Translations under genes and position numbers: made by a program
Shown here: piece after piece, positions 4,362 through 5,410 of the stretch
How the letters are laid out: each line of letters opens with the position of its first letter
How positions within the stretch are numbered: the stretch's first letter is position 1
The notes under the pieces: model-generated
What the model was told of the DNA's origin: nothing
The model's database searches: none
What the model saw: only the letters and a program-made list of their open reading frames with translations
Assembly: GCA_030043595.1 (NCBI GenBank)
Contig: JASHXJ010000537.1
Coordinates: 1 to 5,410 of the forward strand
Direction of reading: 5' to 3'
DNA length: 5,410 nt
DNA from: Trebonia sp.
GTDB lineage: Bacteria; Actinomycetota; Actinomycetes; Streptosporangiales; Streptosporangiaceae

Positions 4362-5410
4362 ATGCCAGCTGACGCGGACCTGCTGCTTGTCAACGCGAAC
4401 GTGCTGACCATCGACCCGGGACGGCCGCGGGCGAGCGCGGTCGCGGTGCGCGGCGGCCGCATCGCCGCCGTCTACGACGACGCCGACCCCGTGATAACAG
4501 CAACTAGCGTCGCGGACCTGAAGGGCGCCACCCTGCTGCCGGGCTTCCACGACGCGCACAACCACATGATCGGCTTCGGCCTGGCCCTCACCGAGGCCGA
4601 CCTGCGCGTGGCCAGCCTCGACGAGCTGTACGAGCGCGTGGCCAGCCACGCCAGGACCGTGCGAGAAGGCGAGTGGGTCGTCGGCTCCGGCTACGACCAG
4701 ACGAAGACCGGGGGTCACCCGCACCGGGACGCGCTCGACAAGGCCGCGCCGGGCAGGCGGGTCTGGCTCAAGCACACGTCCGGTCACATGTGCGTGGTGA
4801 ACAGCCTGGTCCTCGCCGACCTTGGCATCGACGCCGTCGCGCCGGAAGTGACCGGGGGACGGGTCGTCACCGACGCCGCGGGCCGCCCCACCGGCCTGCT
4901 CGAAGAACGCGCCCAGGAGCTGGTCGGCAGGCTCACCCACCCCTACCCGGCCGCCGTCCTCGCCGACGCCGTCGCCCGGGCTGGCGAGCGGTACCTGGCC
5001 GAGGGCATCACCAGCGTCACTGAGGCGGGCATCGGCGGCGGCTGGGTGGGGCACAGCCCGGCCGAGCTCGCCGCCTACCAGGCCGCCCGCGACAGCGGCC
5101 GGCTGCACGTCCGGGTCGAGCTGATGGTGGCCAGCGAGGTGCTGCACGCGATCGGCGCGCACCCGGCCGACGGCATCGAGCTGGGGCTTGACCTGGGAAT
5201 CCGCACCGGTTTCGGTGATGACTGGCTGCGGATCGGCCCGATGAAGATCTTCACCGACGGCTCGCTGGTCGGCCGCACCGCCGCCATGTCCGACCCGTAC
5301 GAAGGCCAGCCGGGCAACAGCGGCTACCTGCAGGCCGATGCCGCCGAGATCGGCGCGACGATCGTCGCCGCGCACCGGGCCGGCTGGCGGGTGGCCGCGC
5401 ACGCGATCGG
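4362..5410 (+). CDS. YtcJ-like amidohydrolase (Amidohydro_3), 3' end outside the window
   Basis: 349 codons are visible and the frame is open at the right edge; complete family members are usually about 500-550 aa. The start of the amidohydrolase fold is clear. A small beta-sandwich strand region (DLLLVNANVLTID, GGRIAAV) leads to LPGFHDAHNHM (59-69), whose His66-x-His68 is the strand-1 metal pair. Downstream are KHTSGHMCVVNS (137-148), GITSVTEAG (215-223), MKIFTDGSLVGRTA (294-307, with the conserved Lys295) and AAHAIG (from 345), the usual histidine strand. These enzymes hydrolyse C-N bonds in amides or cyclic compounds using active-site metal; the substrate is unknown. ATG 4362 is chosen because an in-frame TGA lies 12 nt upstream and a -10 box is correctly placed. 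It is probably transcribed independently of merR. Residues 44-49 are encoded by an unusual run of codons for this gene (ATA, ACA, GCA, ACT). Confidence 0.9.
   Translation, partial: MPADADLLLVNANVLTIDPGRPRASAVAVRGGRIAAVYDDADPVITATSVADLKGATLLPGFHDAHNHMIGFGLALTEADLRVASLDELYERVASHARTVREGEWVVGSGYDQTKTGGHPHRDALDKAAPGRRVWLKHTSGHMCVVNSLVLADLGIDAVAPEVTGGRVVTDAAGRPTGLLEERAQELVGRLTHPYPAAVLADAVARAGERYLAEGITSVTEAGIGGGWVGHSPAELAAYQAARDSGRLHVRVELMVASEVLHAIGAHPADGIELGLDLGIRTGFGDDWLRIGPMKIFTDGSLVGRTAAMSDPYEGQPGNSGYLQADAAEIGATIVAAHRAGWRVAAHAI

Noticed and set aside
4349..4372. Seven-codon ORF (MILCHAS) overlapping the amidohydrolase start, preceded by GAGG
   Set aside because: Its ATG is part of the TATGAT -10 box, so it would lie upstream of the expected RNA start. 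It is too short to judge and its GAGG is only 4 nt away.
4287..5402. Minus-strand open frame of 371 codons opposite the amidohydrolase
   Set aside because: The plus strand carries clear amidohydrolase motifs throughout. The reverse frame is low-complexity Gly/Ala/Val/Arg and runs across the hairpin.
1..5410. CRISPR array, tRNA/rRNA, insertion sequence or phage element
   Set aside because: No regularly spaced repeats, RNA gene signatures, transposase or terminal inverted repeats were seen; apart from the short block at 9-50, composition is uniform.

Overview
The window is very GC-rich, with strong G/C at third codon positions, GTG and TTG starts, apparently leaderless genes and tight gene packing. 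This points to a high-GC actinomycete chromosome. No rRNA, tRNA, insertion sequence or CRISPR array is seen. Identifications rest on reading the translations by eye. Lineage below the level of actinobacteria cannot be told from this stretch.

Layout, left to right. (1) Positions 1-96 are an AT-rich divergent control region. It has a perfect Shine-Dalgarno for a leftward gene just outside the window and two 17-bp dyads exactly 21 bp apart. It precedes a rightward TetR-family regulator of the WHG C-terminal type (97-711). (2) A leftward two-cupin protein (1596-730) converges on tetR with an 18-nt gap that carries a GC hairpin. (3) After a 228-bp divergent spacer comes a two-gene rightward unit. 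The first gene (1825-2439) encodes a degenerate J-domain with a C-terminal PASTA-like domain. The second (2436-3695) is a 12-TM MFS exporter. They share the overlap TTGA. (4) A MerR-family metal-type regulator (3756-4247) has a MerR-style promoter with a 20-bp spacer and an operator-like dyad, and appears leaderless. Overlapping its last 20 bases in another frame is a 20-codon ORF (4228-4290). Nine of its 20 residues are cysteine and it is preceded by a perfect ten-base Shine-Dalgarno. A long GC hairpin follows it. (5) A YtcJ-like amidohydrolase starts at 4362, just after a TATGAT -10 box, and runs off the right end.

The most notable element is the merR/cysteine-rich micro-ORF pair. The regulator carries Cys94, Cys96, Cys136, Cys145 and Cys151. 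It appears to control its own promoter, and the same transcript would encode a tiny metallothionein-like peptide before ending at the hairpin. A compact metal-sensing and metal-buffering operon is the best inference. A cysteine-responsive attenuator is the main alternative. The TetR regulator probably controls the divergent gene outside the window through the paired operators. Cupin, J-PASTA/MFS and amidohydrolase have no visible functional link to the metal module beyond adjacency.
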